Of a DNA stretch of 64,000 bases, positions 56,346 to 64,000 are shown piece after piece; within the stretch, counting starts at the first letter, position 1, and every line of letters starts with the position of its first letter. Under the pieces are notes generated by a model. The model did no database searches. It was not told the DNA's origin and worked only from the letters and a program-made list of their open reading frames with translations. Source of the DNA: Kitasatospora albolonga (GTDB taxonomy: Bacteria > Actinomycetota > Actinomycetes > Streptomycetales > Streptomycetaceae); contig CP020563.1 in the NCBI GenBank assembly GCA_002082585.1, forward strand, positions 248,001 through 312,000, given 5' to 3'. The translations under genes and the position numbers were made by a program.

Positions 56346-56372
56346 TCAGCGGAAGTAGTAGTACGAACGCAT
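56346..56372 (-). CDS. Candidate eight-residue leader peptide of the ABC-F gene
   Basis: ATG at 56372 opens an eight-codon frame, MRSYYYFR, then TGA. It lies just downstream of the alcohol dehydrogenase terminator and 237 bp before the ABC-F start. The run Tyr-Tyr-Tyr-Phe between arginines is unusual in such GC-rich DNA. Regulated ABC-F genes often have short leader peptides at which drug-stalled ribosomes alter RNA folding. GC-rich segments after it could pair (CACCGGG near 56250 with CCCGGTG near 56216), but I did not fold it. No strong ribosome binding site is evident. Confidence 0.45.
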   Translation of the reverse strand: MRSYYYFR

Positions 56373-56396
56373 GGCATCGAGTGTAACGGGGTGGGG

Positions 56397-56436
56397 GAAG
56401 CGGGGCCGGGGATTTTTCCTTCCCCGGCCCCGCTTC
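56397..56436 (-). terminator. Strong hairpin after the alcohol dehydrogenase gene
   Basis: A perfect 16-bp stem (56397-56412 with 56421-56436) around an eight-base loop. It begins 20 bp after the dehydrogenase stop and before the ABC-F leader, so it isolates the ABC-F unit. Confidence 0.85.
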
Positions 56437-56455
56437 CGGGCCTACGGCGGTCGGC

Positions 56456-57496
56456 TCAGCCGTTCGGCAGGATGACCGCGCGGCCATTGATCCGGCCGTC
56501 GTGCAGCCGCTCGTAGGCGCGGGGGGCCTCGTCGATGGAGTACGTCTCCACATGGACGTCCACGGCGCCCGCGTGGGCCAGGTCCAGCACCTCCGCGAGC
56601 TCCTTGCGCGAGCCCCAGTAGGGGGCGCTGACGTTGGTGCCGTACGGAAGCGTCCCGAAGCCGACCGGGAGGGCGCCGCCGCCGATACCGACGATCGTGA
56701 CGTCGCCGTCGACCCGGGCGGCGGCCCCGGCCGTCCGCACGGTGGGCGGGGCGCCGACGAAGTCCAGGACGACGTGGGCGCCGAGTCCGCCGGTCAGCTC
56801 CAGGACGCGGTCCGCCGCCTTCTCGTCGGAGAGGACGGCCTCGTGCGCGCCGACGGCCCTGGCCAGGCCGAGCTTCTCCTCGGTGACGTCCAGGGCGATC
56901 ACCCGCGTGGCCGTCATGGCGCGCAGCAGCTGGATCGCGACATGGCCGAGGCCCCCGGTCCCGATGACGACGGTCGTCGAACCGGGTACGAGCTTCGCCA
57001 GCGAGCGCTTGATCGCGTGGTACGGGGTGAGTCCGGCGTCCGTGAGCGACACCGTCTTCACCGGGTCCAGGCCGCCGATCGGCACGAGGTGGCGGGGGTC
57101 GTCGACGATCATGTACTCGGCCATGGCACCGGGGGCGCCGAGTCCGGGCGGCATGATGCCGAGCTCCCGGGCGCGCAGGCAGTAGTTCTCCTTGCCCTCG
57201 GCGCAGTTGACGCAGATGCCGCAGCCCCAGGGCCCGTACACCGCGACGGAGTCGCCTTCGGAGAGGCCCTCCACGCCGTCCCCGAGGGCGGCGACCGTGC
57301 CGACGCCCTCATGGCCCAGGGTGAGGGGCAGCGGGAAGGGGATCTGGTCGGCGGGCCAGCTCATCACCGCGATGTCGGAGTGGCAGACACCGGCGGCGGT
57401 GACCTTCAGCAGGACCTGGCCGGGGCCGGGCTCGGGGTCCGGGACGGTGACGACCTCGGGGGCGGCGCCGACGGCTCGGTACTGGACGGCTTTCAT
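56456..57496 (-). CDS. Zinc-dependent NAD(P) alcohol dehydrogenase
   Basis: 346 residues of the AdhP-like medium-chain class. Catalytic zinc ligands C38 (GVCHSD) and GHEG; structural zinc GCGICVNCAEGKENYC with four cysteines; nucleotide fold VIGTGGLGHVAIQLLRAM. Predicted oxidation or reduction of alcohols and aldehydes. It lies 118 bp downstream of the SDR on the same strand, likely the third gene of a TetR-SDR-ADH unit, and is followed by a strong terminator. Confidence 0.9.
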   Translation of the reverse strand: MKAVQYRAVGAAPEVVTVPDPEPGPGQVLLKVTAAGVCHSDIAVMSWPADQIPFPLPLTLGHEGVGTVAALGDGVEGLSEGDSVAVYGPWGCGICVNCAEGKENYCLRARELGIMPPGLGAPGAMAEYMIVDDPRHLVPIGGLDPVKTVSLTDAGLTPYHAIKRSLAKLVPGSTTVVIGTGGLGHVAIQLLRAMTATRVIALDVTEEKLGLARAVGAHEAVLSDEKAADRVLELTGGLGAHVVLDFVGAPPTVRTAGAAARVDGDVTIVGIGGGALPVGFGTLPYGTNVSAPYWGSRKELAEVLDLAHAGAVDVHVETYSIDEAPRAYERLHDGRINGRAVILPNG

Positions 57497-57614
57497 GGGT
57501 CTCCTCGCTTCTCTCGTCCTTCTTCTGGTTCGGCTTCGTCGCCCCCGCCCCGTCCCGCGCGCCCCGCATGTCCTTTGTCGCCCCCGGCTCCCCCGTCCGC
57601 CACCCGGGGCGCCG

Positions 57615-58394
57615 TCACGGGGCGGAGTAGCCGCCGTCCACCAGGTGGTAGCTGCCGTGGATGAACGAGGCCCTCTCGGAGAGGAGGAAGACGGTGAGTT
57701 CGGCGACCTCCTCGGCGGTACCGAGGCGTCCGGCCGGGTGCAGGGAGATCAGGTGCGCGCGGGCCTGCGGGTCGGCGTTCCGCAGGAGCGGGGTGTCGAT
57801 GAAGCCGGGGCCGACCGCGTTGATCCGGACGTTCTGTGCCGCGTACTCGAGGGCCGCGCTCTTGGTGAGGCCGACGACACCGTGCTTGGCGGCGACATAG
57901 GCGGGCGAGCCCGCGAAGCCGTTGGTGCCGAGGATCGAGGACATGTTGACGATCGCGCCGCCGCCCGACGCGACGATGGCGGGCAGCTCGTGCCGCATCG
58001 AGTAGAAGACGCCACTGAGGTTGGTGGCGACGACCCGGTCCCAGTCCTCGACGGCGTACGCGCCGGTCGGGGAGGCGGGTCCGGCGATTCCGGCGTTGTT
58101 CACGGCCAGGTGGAGGGCGCCGAAGGTGTCCACGGCGAACCGCACCCCGGCTTCGACGGAGGCCGGATCGGTGACGTCCATGCGTACGGCTGCCGCCCGC
58201 GCTCCGGTGCTCTCCAGCTGGGCGGCGGCCTTGCGGGCGCTCTCCTCGTCGTGGTCCGCGACGACGACAACCGCGCCCGCCGTGGCGAGGAGCCGGGCCA
58301 CGGCGAGGCCGATACCGGAGGCGCCGCCGGTGACGAGCGCGGTACGGCCGGCGAACTCGGCCGAAGGGGTGGCGGGGGCGGGGGTGGTGCTCAT
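57615..58394 (-). CDS. Short-chain dehydrogenase/reductase
   Basis: 259 residues, classical SDR. Cofactor loop TGGASGIG, NNAG motif, catalytic Ser in NMSSILGTNG and YVAAK (Tyr-Lys). The Asp after beta2 (VVADHDEES) suggests NAD preference. Start ATG overlaps the TetR stop (ATGA), so it is coupled to the regulator. Resembles 3-oxoacyl or glucose dehydrogenase-type enzymes; substrate unknown. Confidence 0.9.
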   Translation of the reverse strand: MSTTPAPATPSAEFAGRTALVTGGASGIGLAVARLLATAGAVVVVADHDEESARKAAAQLESTGARAAAVRMDVTDPASVEAGVRFAVDTFGALHLAVNNAGIAGPASPTGAYAVEDWDRVVATNLSGVFYSMRHELPAIVASGGGAIVNMSSILGTNGFAGSPAYVAAKHGVVGLTKSAALEYAAQNVRINAVGPGFIDTPLLRNADPQARAHLISLHPAGRLGTAEEVAELTVFLLSERASFIHGSYHLVDGGYSAP

Positions 58395-59056
58395 GAGGTT
58401 GCCTCTTCTGCTTCTGGTGTGTCGTGTGTGGTGTCCCGTGCCGTGAGCAGGTCCGCCGACAGCGCGTCGAACGCCTCGGTGACCAGCGCGGGCAGAGCCT
58501 CCGGACGGCCGCCGCGCACCCAGGCGGCCTGGGCCGCGAGGAGCGCGCCCGCGCCCGCCGCCACCGTCACGGCGGGGCGGATGTCGTGGCGCGGGTCGAC
58601 GCCGAGCCGGTCCGCGACGATGCCGATCGAGTCCTCCTGGGCGTCCACCCGGATGTGGTGGAAGGCCGCGTAGAGCGTCGGCTCCTCCTCGGCGACGACC
58701 AGGAGGTCGAAGATCCGCGGGCGGCGGTGCCAGGGCTCCGCACCGGGGTCGGCGAGCCAGGCGAGGACGGCACGGCGGTAGGCGAGGAGCGGGGGCTCCC
58801 CGGCCGGGCGGGACCGCAGGGCCGCGTTGATCCGGTCGCCGTCGCCGCGCAGGGAGTCGAGGGCGGCGGCCTCCTTGCTCGCGAAGTACCGGCTGAACGT
58901 ACGGCGGTCGACATCGGCGGCCTCCGCGATCTCCTCGACCGTGACGTTCCGCAGCCCCCGGTCGAGCACCAGCTCGAACGCGGCCCGCGCCAGGGTGTCG
59001 CGCGTACGGCGGGCCTTACGGCTGCGCCGCTCCGGGACCTTCTCTTCCGGGCTCAT
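58391..59056 (-). CDS. TetR-family regulator of the SDR-ADH unit
   Basis: 221 residues from ATG 59056. HTH at about 20-65 (RDTLARAAFELVLDRGLRNV, AADVDRRTFSRYFASKEAAA). C-terminal domain of the usual variable type. It is first in the operon, overlapping the SDR gene. An inverted repeat with ATGTCCCCA/TGGGGACAT arms begins 22 bp upstream of its start and is the likely autoregulatory site. Confidence 0.85.
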   Translation of the reverse strand: MSPEEKVPERRSRKARRTRDTLARAAFELVLDRGLRNVTVEEIAEAADVDRRTFSRYFASKEAAALDSLRGDGDRINAALRSRPAGEPPLLAYRRAVLAWLADPGAEPWHRRPRIFDLLVVAEEEPTLYAAFHHIRVDAQEDSIGIVADRLGVDPRHDIRPAVTVAAGAGALLAAQAAWVRGGRPEALPALVTEAFDALSADLLTARDTTHDTPEAEEATS

Positions 59057-59077
59057 ACATGCACCGTACACCCGAAA

Positions 59078-59111
59078 ATGTCCCCACGCGACATTCGTCT
59101 CATGGGGACAT
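59078..59111. promoter_or_regulatory. Inverted repeat upstream of TetR-SDR-ADH
   Basis: ATGTCCCCA (59078-59086) and its exact complement TGGGGACAT (59103-59111), 16-base spacer. Outer CCCG/CGGG bases extend the symmetry. Probable repressor site. Confidence 0.65.
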
Positions 59112-59162
59112 CGGGAGTCAGGGGAACAGGGGACAGCGGACGCCAGGGGGCCAGGGGGGCAC

Positions 59163-60383
59163 TCAGTCGCTCAGGGCTCCCGCTCCCGCGACCGGACGGG
59201 CGTCCTCGGCGGCCGACGCGGGCCGTGGGCTGCCGTCGCCCGGTGCCCGGCGCAGGGCGAGCGCCGCCACGTCGTCGCGCCTGATCCCTCCGGTGAACTT
59301 CTCCAGGTCGACGCGGAGCGCGTCCAGCAGCTCGCGCGGGCCCTGCCCGGCCCAGCCCACCAGCCGCTCGTCCAGCGGGTAGAAGGCACGGGCGGCGTCG
59401 CGGGCCTCGGTCACACCGTCGGTGACGACGAGGAGGGTGGCACCGGGCGGGAAGGCGAACGACTCCGCCGTACGGGTCTCACGGCTGAGCCCGGCGAGGC
59501 CGAGGGGTACGTAGGTCCGCTCCATCGGGACGGCCGAGGCCCGGCCGTCGTGCAGCAGCCGGGGCGGCAGATGGCCGCAGTTCACCGCCTGGACGCCGTC
59601 CTCCCCGCTCTCGCCGAACCCGAGGACCAGCGCGGTCACGAAGCGTTCGGCCTCACCGGTCTGGGCGGAGAACACGTTGTGCCGGACGACGGCGTCCTCC
59701 AGGGCCTCCACCACCCCGGTGAGCGTCGGCTCGCGGACCGCCGCCTCCCGGAACGCGGCGATCGCGGCGAACCCGGCTCCTATGGCGGCGAGCCCCTTGC
59801 CCTGGACGTCCCCGATGATCACGCGGGTGCCGTACGGGGACTCGACGACCTCGTAGATGTCGCCGCCGACGAAGCGGTCCTCCTCGATCGGCTCGTAGAG
59901 CCCGTACGCGAAGACCTGGTCCGTGACGACGGGCAGGGGGCGCAGGATCTGGCGCTGGAGGGCGACGGCGGCGGAGCGGAGCCGGGCCATCTCGGTGGCG
60001 TGCCGTATCCGGGCCGCGCAGGCGGCGACACCGAGGGCGCAGGCGAGCACGGTGAACCCGATGCCGAAGACGAAGTCCCAGAAGGTGCCGTCACCGCCGA
60101 GTCCGGACGCGACGACGACCACCGTGATCCACACGGCCACCCAGACGGTCTGCCGGAGGGTGCAGAAGACGGAGGCGAGGGCCGGGACGACCACGAGCAG
60201 CGGGACGACCCGCAGGTCCTCACCGGTGATCAGGTCGAGGAAGACGATCAGCGCGCTCAGCAGGGCCAGCCCGCCGGCCAGCGCCCAGCTCCCGATCCGG
60301 CCCGTGGACACCGCGGCGCCCGTGCCCGTACCGGGCAGGACCGTCTCCCGCTCCCGTACCGTACGCCGTTTCCCCAGGGCCAC
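59163..60383 (-). CDS. Membrane PP2C/SpoIIE-type phosphatase (RsbU-like)
   Basis: 406 residues from GTG 60383, which has GGGAGGAG six bases upstream; an in-frame upstream ATG is unsupported. About four membrane helices (residues about 25-120) are followed by a PPM phosphatase domain: EEDRFVGGDIYEVV, GDVQGKG, NCGHLPPRLL and TDGVTEARD. Such enzymes act on anti-anti-sigma factors. It lies 1.9 kb from the SigF-type sigma gene but is not in its operon. Three DosR-like boxes upstream suggest activation by the DevR-like system of the left end. Confidence 0.86.
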   Translation of the reverse strand: MALGKRRTVRERETVLPGTGTGAAVSTGRIGSWALAGGLALLSALIVFLDLITGEDLRVVPLLVVVPALASVFCTLRQTVWVAVWITVVVVASGLGGDGTFWDFVFGIGFTVLACALGVAACAARIRHATEMARLRSAAVALQRQILRPLPVVTDQVFAYGLYEPIEEDRFVGGDIYEVVESPYGTRVIIGDVQGKGLAAIGAGFAAIAAFREAAVREPTLTGVVEALEDAVVRHNVFSAQTGEAERFVTALVLGFGESGEDGVQAVNCGHLPPRLLHDGRASAVPMERTYVPLGLAGLSRETRTAESFAFPPGATLLVVTDGVTEARDAARAFYPLDERLVGWAGQGPRELLDALRVDLEKFTGGIRRDDVAALALRRAPGDGSPRPASAAEDARPVAGAGALSD

Positions 60384-60489
60384 CGGCCTCTCCTCCCGTT
60401 CGTTCCTCGGTGCCGCCCGCAGTTCGACCGGTCCCTTCCAGTTGACCGGGGTCCGGCCCCCGCCGCAGGGGGGCATAGGGCCCGGAGGG

Positions 60490-60504
60490 GGTGCCGAAGG
60501 TCCC
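60490..60504 (-). promoter_or_regulatory. DosR-like box 1 upstream of the PP2C gene
   Basis: Minus strand GGGACCTTCGGCACC, one mismatch to GGGNCNTTCGGNCCC, 107 bp before the GTG start. Confidence 0.5.
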
Positions 60505-60508
60505 GGGC

Positions 60509-60523
60509 GGGACGTTCGGCCCG
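60509..60523 (+). promoter_or_regulatory. DosR-like box 2 upstream of the PP2C gene
   Basis: GGGACGTTCGGCCCG keeps GGGAC, TTCGG and CCC (one end mismatch). Five bases from box 1. Confidence 0.55.
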
Positions 60524-60545
60524 GGACCTCCGGCCCTCGGCTCGG

Positions 60546-60560
60546 AGGGCCGAAGGTCCC
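60546..60560 (-). promoter_or_regulatory. DosR-like box 3 upstream of the PP2C gene
   Basis: Minus strand GGGACCTTCGGCCCT, the copy closest to the mycobacterial DosR core. It lies 163 bp before the PP2C start and 49 bp after the upstream acetyltransferase stop. Confidence 0.6.
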
Positions 60561-60608
60561 GGCGGCCTGCCCCGCCCCGGCGCGGACGGGCCCGGACCCG
60601 GCCGCCGG

Positions 60609-61607
60609 TCAACGCGGCGCCGCCCCGGCGGGCGGGAGCTCCGCCGGGGCCAGGGCGGAGATGAACTCCGTACGGCGGCGGAGCCGGAAGCCCAGCGATT
60701 CGTAGAGCCGGATGGCCGTCGTGTTGCCGGCCGAGGTGTGCAGGAACGGGGTCTCACCGCGCTCGCGGATGCCGTACGCCACCGCCAGGACCAGGCGGCT
60801 CGCCAGCCCCTGCCCCCGTACGGATGCGTCGGTGCAGACTCCGCTGATCTCGGTCCACCCCGGCGGGTGCAGCCGCTCCCCCGCCATCGCGACGAGGGCC
60901 CCGTTCCGGCGGATGCCGAGGTAGGTGCCGAGCTCGACGGTGCGCGGCAGGAAGGGGCCGGGGCGGGTGCGCGCCACCAGGTCCAGCATCTCCGGCACGT
61001 CCGCCGGGCCGAGCCGTACCGCGTCCGGGGCGGGCGCGGGGACCACCGATACGTCGACGAGCTGGACGCCGTCGATCCGGTGGACGATCTCCCAGCCCGG
61101 CGGCGGCCCCTCCCGGAGCGGGGGCAGACCGACTTCTCCGCCCGGCCCCGCGAGGGCCGCGAGATCGGCCCAGTCCCGCGCGTCCGGAACGTCGGGGAGA
61201 TCGAGCCAGGGGCTGACGTCGACGGGGTAGCGCAGAATCCGCCCCCGGCGCTCGGCGAAGTGGGCGTGCGGCCCCGTGAGCGAGGACCGGGCGGGGTTGT
61301 CGAGCGGGTGGGGGTCGCCGGGGGTGGTGATGGTCGGGGCAGTGGTCCGGGCGATGGCTGACTGGGGCGCTGTGCCGGTGGCCGGGGCGACGGTCCGGGC
61401 AGCGGTCGAGCCGGTGGCCGGGCTGTTGGCCGAGCGGGGCGCCGCGCCGGTGACCGGAGCGGGGGTCGAGCCAATGGCCGACTGCGGCGCCGAGTCGGCG
61501 TCCGGGACCGTGATCGGCCGAGGCGCCGTGGTGCCGGATTCCGTGGTGCCCGGTTCCGTGGCGTGCACGGCGGAGGCGCCCGTCGCCGTGGCCGGTCGCC
61601 GTGTCAC
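60609..61607 (-). CDS. GNAT acetyltransferase with repeat-rich N-terminal extension
   Basis: 332 residues from GTG 61607 (GGGGAGG seven bases upstream). Residues about 185-325 are a GNAT domain: VCTDASVRGQGLASRLVLAV is the acetyl-CoA loop and NTTAIRLYESLGFRLRRRTE the beta-strand 5 region, as in FR47-like proteins. Residues about 5-110 are Ala/Thr/Pro-rich with repeated TAPQSAI and PATGS-type units and look disordered. Substrate unknown. Same strand as the PP2C gene, 225-bp gap. Confidence 0.85.
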   Translation of the reverse strand: MTRRPATATGASAVHATEPGTTESGTTAPRPITVPDADSAPQSAIGSTPAPVTGAAPRSANSPATGSTAARTVAPATGTAPQSAIARTTAPTITTPGDPHPLDNPARSSLTGPHAHFAERRGRILRYPVDVSPWLDLPDVPDARDWADLAALAGPGGEVGLPPLREGPPPGWEIVHRIDGVQLVDVSVVPAPAPDAVRLGPADVPEMLDLVARTRPGPFLPRTVELGTYLGIRRNGALVAMAGERLHPPGWTEISGVCTDASVRGQGLASRLVLAVAYGIRERGETPFLHTSAGNTTAIRLYESLGFRLRRRTEFISALAPAELPPAGAAPR

Positions 61608-62238
61608 AGCGTCACCTCCCCGATCGGATCGGGCCGTTCCGTGGCACGGAGTGCCGCCCCTCCGCGGCCGTCCTCGAACGCGTACGTCTCGCGCATGTTC
61701 TCCCTCGTTCCGGTCCGTCGCGCGGTTGCTCCCGGCGGGCACCCCGGTGCCCTGGCGCCGCGCGTCCGCCAGCGGCGAAAAGCCGATGGGAGCAGGGCGT
61801 ATTCCGCGGCGGGGAACTGTTCACGATGCCGCAATCAACCGGGCGCCACCGGGGGTCCGGCCGGCTCCGGGGCTCCGGACGGAGAGGTTCCGGCGCGCGG
61901 CGGACCCGGCGCACGCCCGCGTGGAAGGGTGTTCGACTTCCGTCTTCCATAGGCCAATACGCGCCGGTCCGGTCCCAACGGCGGTCCGGCTGTGGCACTC
62001 TGGTGGCGACCGCCCCACCGGGCTCCCCCGTACCGGTGGGGCGGTTCTGTGCGCCGTGTGTCCCGTGCGCCTCCCGGGGCCCCTGTTGCCCCGTGACACT
62101 CCTTCAGGGGTGAACTCCCCCTTCGTTCCGGCCCGATCGCCGCACCCGGCCAGATCGCATCCGTCCGGCACGCATGAGGGCCCCGCACCCGGGCAGGCGA
62201 GTAAACCTCATGGCCTACGACCTGGGGAACGTGACGAG
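61608..62238. other. 631-bp intergenic region between divergent genes
   Basis: No ORF here has support from homology or a ribosome binding site. It must hold the promoters of the acetyltransferase and the sigma factor. I could not identify a convincing SigB-type promoter, operator or small RNA by eye. Confidence 0.5.
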
Positions 62239-63114
62239 ATGACGGCACACACTGCGCAGACCACCGGTACGGAGCGGACGACGGGCACCACGGAGGATCT
62301 CCCGTGGATCGAGGACGCCGGGAAGATAGCCCCGATGGACGCCCGGCGGCTGTCGCGGCTCTTCTTCGACCGCCTCCAGGTCCTGGAGGAGGGCACGCAC
62401 GAGTACCAGTACGCGCGCAACACCCTGATCGAGATGAACCTGTCGCTGGTCCGGTTCGCCGCGAACCGCTTCCGCAACCGGGGCAGCGGCGACATGGAGG
62501 ACATCGTCCAGGTCGGCACGATCGGGCTGATCAAGGCGATCGACCGCTTCGACCTCTCCCGCGAGGTCGAGTTCACCTCTTTCGCGGTCCCGTACATCGT
62601 CGGGGAGATCAAGCGGTTCTTCCGGGACACCAGCTGGGCCGTGCACGTGCCCCGGCGCCTCCAGGAGCTGCGGGTCGACCTCGCGAAGGCGAAGGAGACC
62701 CTGGCGGGCGAACTCGACCGGGACCCGACGGTGCGGGAACTCGCCGAGCACCTGGGGATGGACGAGTCGGAGATCACCGAGGGGATCGTCGCCTCCAACG
62801 GCTACACGGCGGGCTCCCTCGACATGCCGACCGACTCCTCGGAGTCCGGCCCCCAGAACACCGGGGGCCGGACCTTCGCCGATGTCCTGGGCGAACCGGA
62901 CTCCGCGATGGAGACCGTGGAGAACCTGCACGCCCTCGCACCGCTGCTGGGCGAACTGGACGAGCGGGAACGCCGGATCATCGACATGCGGTTCGGCCAG
63001 GAGCTGACACAGGCCCAGATCGGTGCGGAGCTCGGGATCTCCCAGATGCACGTCTCCCGGCTGCTGAGCCGGATGCTGGGCAAGCTGCGCAACGGGATGC
63101 TCACCCAGGAGTGA
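62239..63114 (+). CDS. SigF/SigB-family RNA polymerase sigma factor
   Basis: 291 residues, group 3 sigma factor. Region 2 (IEMNLSLVRFAANRFRNRGS, DIVQVGTIGLIKAIDRFD, EFTSFAVPYIVGEIKRFFRD), region 3 (VPRRLQELRVDLAKAKETLA) and region 4 (LDERERRIIDMRFGQELTQA, QIGAELGISQMHVSRLLSRM) are complete. Relatives in Streptomyces direct stress or developmental genes and are held by anti-sigma kinases. No rsb-type antagonist lies next to it; the PP2C phosphatase is the only candidate nearby. The ATG has no strong binding site (GACGAG). Confidence 0.92.
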   Translation: MTAHTAQTTGTERTTGTTEDLPWIEDAGKIAPMDARRLSRLFFDRLQVLEEGTHEYQYARNTLIEMNLSLVRFAANRFRNRGSGDMEDIVQVGTIGLIKAIDRFDLSREVEFTSFAVPYIVGEIKRFFRDTSWAVHVPRRLQELRVDLAKAKETLAGELDRDPTVRELAEHLGMDESEITEGIVASNGYTAGSLDMPTDSSESGPQNTGGRTFADVLGEPDSAMETVENLHALAPLLGELDERERRIIDMRFGQELTQAQIGAELGISQMHVSRLLSRMLGKLRNGMLTQE

Positions 63115-63141
63115 CGCCCCACCGTGACACGGTGACGCACG

Positions 63142-63178
63142 AAGGCCGGTCCGGGCACCCACGCCCCGGACCGGCCTT
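63142..63178 (+). terminator. Intrinsic terminator after the sigma factor gene
   Basis: Perfect 14-bp stem (63142-63155, AAGGCCGGTCCGGG, with 63165-63178) and nine-base loop, 28 bp after the stop codon. Confidence 0.88.
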
Positions 63179-63339
63179 TGCGTTGCCGCCGTATTGCAGG
63201 TTCGTGGCCAGGCGGGCGACACGCTTCCGGGCCGGTCCGGCACGTTCTACGGTCCGTAATCAGCCCGTCGCCACTCCCGGGCTTCCGCCGACCGGCGGAC
63301 GTACGCCGTACGGCGACCGAACCACGTGCGAGGAACCAC

Positions 63340-64000
63340 ATGAGCCAGCCCCTCGACTCCGTCACCGCGGGCCACACCCCCGAGGACCAGAACCGGCAGG
63401 AGCCCGGCGCCGCCTGGTCGTTCGAGACCAAGCAGATCCACTCCGGGGCCGCCCCGGACCCGGCGACGGGCGCCCGAGCGGTACCGATCTACCAGACGTC
63501 GTCGTTCGTCTTCCGGGACACCCAGCACGCCGCCGATGTGTTCTCCCTCGCCGAGCCCGGCAACATCTACACCCGCATCCACAACCCCACGCAGGACGTC
63601 CTGGAGCAGCGCATCGCCGCCCTGGAGGGCGGGGTCGCCGCCGTGGCGCTCGCCTCCGGGCAGGCGGCCGAGACCCTCGCGCTGCTGACGCTGGCCGGGG
63701 CGGGCGACCACATCGTCTCCTCGCCCTCCCTCTACGGCGGCACCTACAACCTCTTCCGCCACACACTGCCCCGGTTCGGCATCGAGGTGACGTTCGTCGA
63801 GGACCCCGAGGACCTGGATGCGTGGCGGGCCGCCGTCCGGCCCAACACGAAGGCGTTCTTCGCCGAGACCCTCGGCAATCCGCGCGGTGACGTGCTGGAC
63901 ATCCGGGCGGTCGCCGACGCCGCGCACACGGCCGGGGTGCCGCTGATCGTGGACAACACCGTGCCGACGCCGTTCCTGCTGCGGCCGATCGAGCACGGCG
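63340..64000 (+). CDS. O-acetylhomoserine sulfhydrylase/aminocarboxypropyltransferase, 5' part
   Basis: 220 codons before the window ends. PLP-dependent Cys/Met metabolism family: [70 protein letters not shown] and [13 protein letters not shown] match MetY-type enzymes. It makes homocysteine from O-acetylhomoserine and sulfide in methionine synthesis. The PLP lysine is beyond the edge. ATG with AGGAA upstream. No SAM riboswitch could be recognised in the 160 bp upstream. Confidence 0.9.
   Translation, partial: MSQPLDSVTAGHTPEDQNRQEPGAAWSFETKQIHSGAAPDPATGARAVPIYQTSSFVFRDTQHAADVFSLAEPGNIYTRIHNPTQDVLEQRIAALEGGVAAVALASGQAAETLALLTLAGAGDHIVSSPSLYGGTYNLFRHTLPRFGIEVTFVEDPEDLDAWRAAVRPNTKAFFAETLGNPRGDVLDIRAVADAAHTAGVPLIVDNTVPTPFLLRPIEHG

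Noticed and set aside
61608..62238. Small genes in the gap before the sigma factor
   Set aside because: Short frames exist on both strands but lack ribosome binding sites, homology features and codon bias.
63179..63339. SAM riboswitch before the sulfhydrylase gene
   Set aside because: No recognisable SAM-I, SAM-II or SAM-IV conserved core could be seen in the leader.

Overview
This 64 kb window is high-GC actinobacterial DNA that reads as a Streptomyces chromosome. The evidence is strong GC bias at third codon positions, AGGAGG-type ribosome binding sites, GTG starts, Tat and lipoprotein signals, a melC tyrosinase pair and a coelichelin-type NRPS locus. The left edge cuts a radical SAM gene and the right edge cuts an O-acetylhomoserine sulfhydrylase gene.

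Region 1 (1-8.6 kb) resembles a DosR/DevR-type redox-stress island. It has a NarL response regulator, a convergent DevS-like GAF-GAF histidine kinase, three tandem-domain universal stress proteins, an Acg-type nitroreductase and an XRE-flavin protein. The two divergent promoters each carry a 15-bp DosR-like box (GGGNCNTTCGGNCCC). Three more copies lie at 60.5 kb, upstream of a membrane PP2C phosphatase.

Region 2 (8.7-30.4 kb) is a coelichelin locus: esterase CchJ, exporter halves CchI and CchG, the trimodular NRPS CchH, uptake proteins CchF, CchE, CchD and CchC, and ornithine N5-monooxygenase CchB. The three adenylation codes read formyl-hydroxyornithine, threonine and hydroxyornithine. Five IdeR/DmdR iron boxes sit in its promoters. 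Neither the formyltransferase (cchA) nor the MbtH protein (cchK) is in the window. CchG and CchI have complementary degenerate ATPase sites.

Region 3 (30.5-42 kb) holds a paralogous TetR pair with a Tat-lipoprotein agmatine deiminase (two matching palindromic operators), an epoxide hydrolase, a VOC protein, a HAD protein, an iron-box-controlled FbpABC ferric transporter and the MelC1/MelC2 tyrosinase pair.

Region 4 (42-49.8 kb) may be the least described system here. It has a BASS-type transporter, an alpha/beta hydrolase, a quinone oxidoreductase, a DJ-1/PfpI gene broken by a one-base frameshift, an Old Yellow Enzyme, an acetoacetate-decarboxylase-like protein and a TetR regulator. All seem tied together by a 19-bp ATGT-N11-ACAT palindrome, present in pairs 28-29 bp apart at three of the promoters.

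Region 5 (49.8-64 kb) has an MFS exporter divergent from a CzrA-like metal-sensing ArsR around a perfect 36-bp palindrome, dhaKLM, a Nudix hydrolase, an ABC-F protein behind a possible eight-residue leader peptide, a TetR-SDR-ADH operon, the PP2C phosphatase, a GNAT acetyltransferase and a SigF/SigB-family sigma factor. No tRNA, rRNA, insertion sequence or CRISPR array was seen. All calls come from reading the sequence; no database search was run.
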